Assembly: GCA_035507915.1 (NCBI GenBank)
Contig: DATJNS010000327.1
Coordinates: forward strand, 1 to 13,490
Source of the DNA: JACQAI01 sp035507915
GTDB lineage: Bacteria; Pseudomonadota; Alphaproteobacteria; Elsterales; Elsteraceae
Direction: 5' to 3'
DNA: 13,490 nt
In this document: in pieces, positions 13,456 to 13,490 of the stretch
Layout of the letters: every line of letters begins with the position of its first letter
How positions within the stretch are numbered: position 1 is the first letter of the stretch
Position numbers and translations under genes: made by a program
Notes under the pieces: generated by a model
What the model was told of the DNA's origin: nothing
What the model saw: only the letters and a program-made list of their open reading frames with translations
Database searches by the model: none

Positions 13456-13490
13456 GGTCCAGCGACATGAGCACCCGGTGGTCATGTCAT
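13456..13490. repeat. 35-bp palindromic repeat, copy B
   Basis: This copy matches 1095-1129 at 29 of 35 bases in the same orientation and runs to the window edge, so it may extend further. Its core 13464-13488 is a near-perfect palindrome: arms GACATGAGCACC and GGTGGTCATGTC pair at 11 of 12 positions around one central base. It lies 104 bases upstream of the OGT-like start at 13352 and 40 bases upstream of its -35 candidate. Confidence 0.6.

Noticed and set aside
13319..13468. Short minus-strand frame starting at an ATG inside repeat copy B (begins MSLD, as does the frame from copy A).
   Set aside because: It ends after about 50 codons out of phase with the OGT-like gene and has no features. 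The shared MSLD only reflects the repeated DNA.

Overview
The window is very GC-rich (around 70% in most genes by eye) and gene-dense. It resembles a chromosomal accessory region of an alphaproteobacterium, possibly of Rhodospirillales type. That placement is inferred from family content (TPR-fused transferases, several FkbM methyltransferases, a SPINDLY/OGT-like transferase, a GSCFA protein) and is not proven. There are no tRNA, rRNA, CRISPR or transposase genes.

Left part (1-2436): the 3' end of an unrecognised gene, a stand-alone FkbM methyltransferase on the minus strand, then two overlapping plus-strand genes for small exported proteins. The second exported protein is LamG/concanavalin-like, its gene has clearly lower GC than its surroundings, and its C-terminus looks like phage/virus LamG proteins. 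This pair looks laterally acquired.

Middle part (2542-8732): a three-gene minus-strand operon runs from 6977 down to 2542. It encodes a putative sugar O-methyltransferase, an FkbM methyltransferase with a probable TTG start, and an 835-residue TPR-sulfotransferase-(Zn ribbon)-methyltransferase fusion. Divergent from it, on the plus strand, is a TPR-GSCFA protein. The divergent gap holds a short relic of a TPR-gene 5' end.

Right part (8729-13352): a minus-strand fusion of the same Zn-ribbon methyltransferase module to a degenerate FkbM domain, a plus-strand methyltransferase-pyruvyltransferase-like fusion, and a minus-strand TPR-SPINDLY/OGT-like transferase. Genes meet tail to tail with almost no spacer (stop codons overlapping at 8729-8732, 4 bases at 11768-11771). 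A four-copy 14-bp tandem repeat lies in the divergent promoter region at 10330-10385.

Taken together the genes look like a toolbox for decorating a surface glycan or glycoprotein with methyl, sulfate, possibly pyruvyl and O-linked sugar groups. Which polymer is modified cannot be read from the sequence. The less ordinary signals are: module swapping of one methyltransferase domain between two fusion proteins; a probable pseudoenzyme FkbM domain; an OGT-like enzyme with an altered conserved His site; a 35-bp palindromic repeat present upstream of two minus-strand genes about 12.4 kb apart; and a recurring promoter pattern with a 16-base spacer in front of five transcription units.
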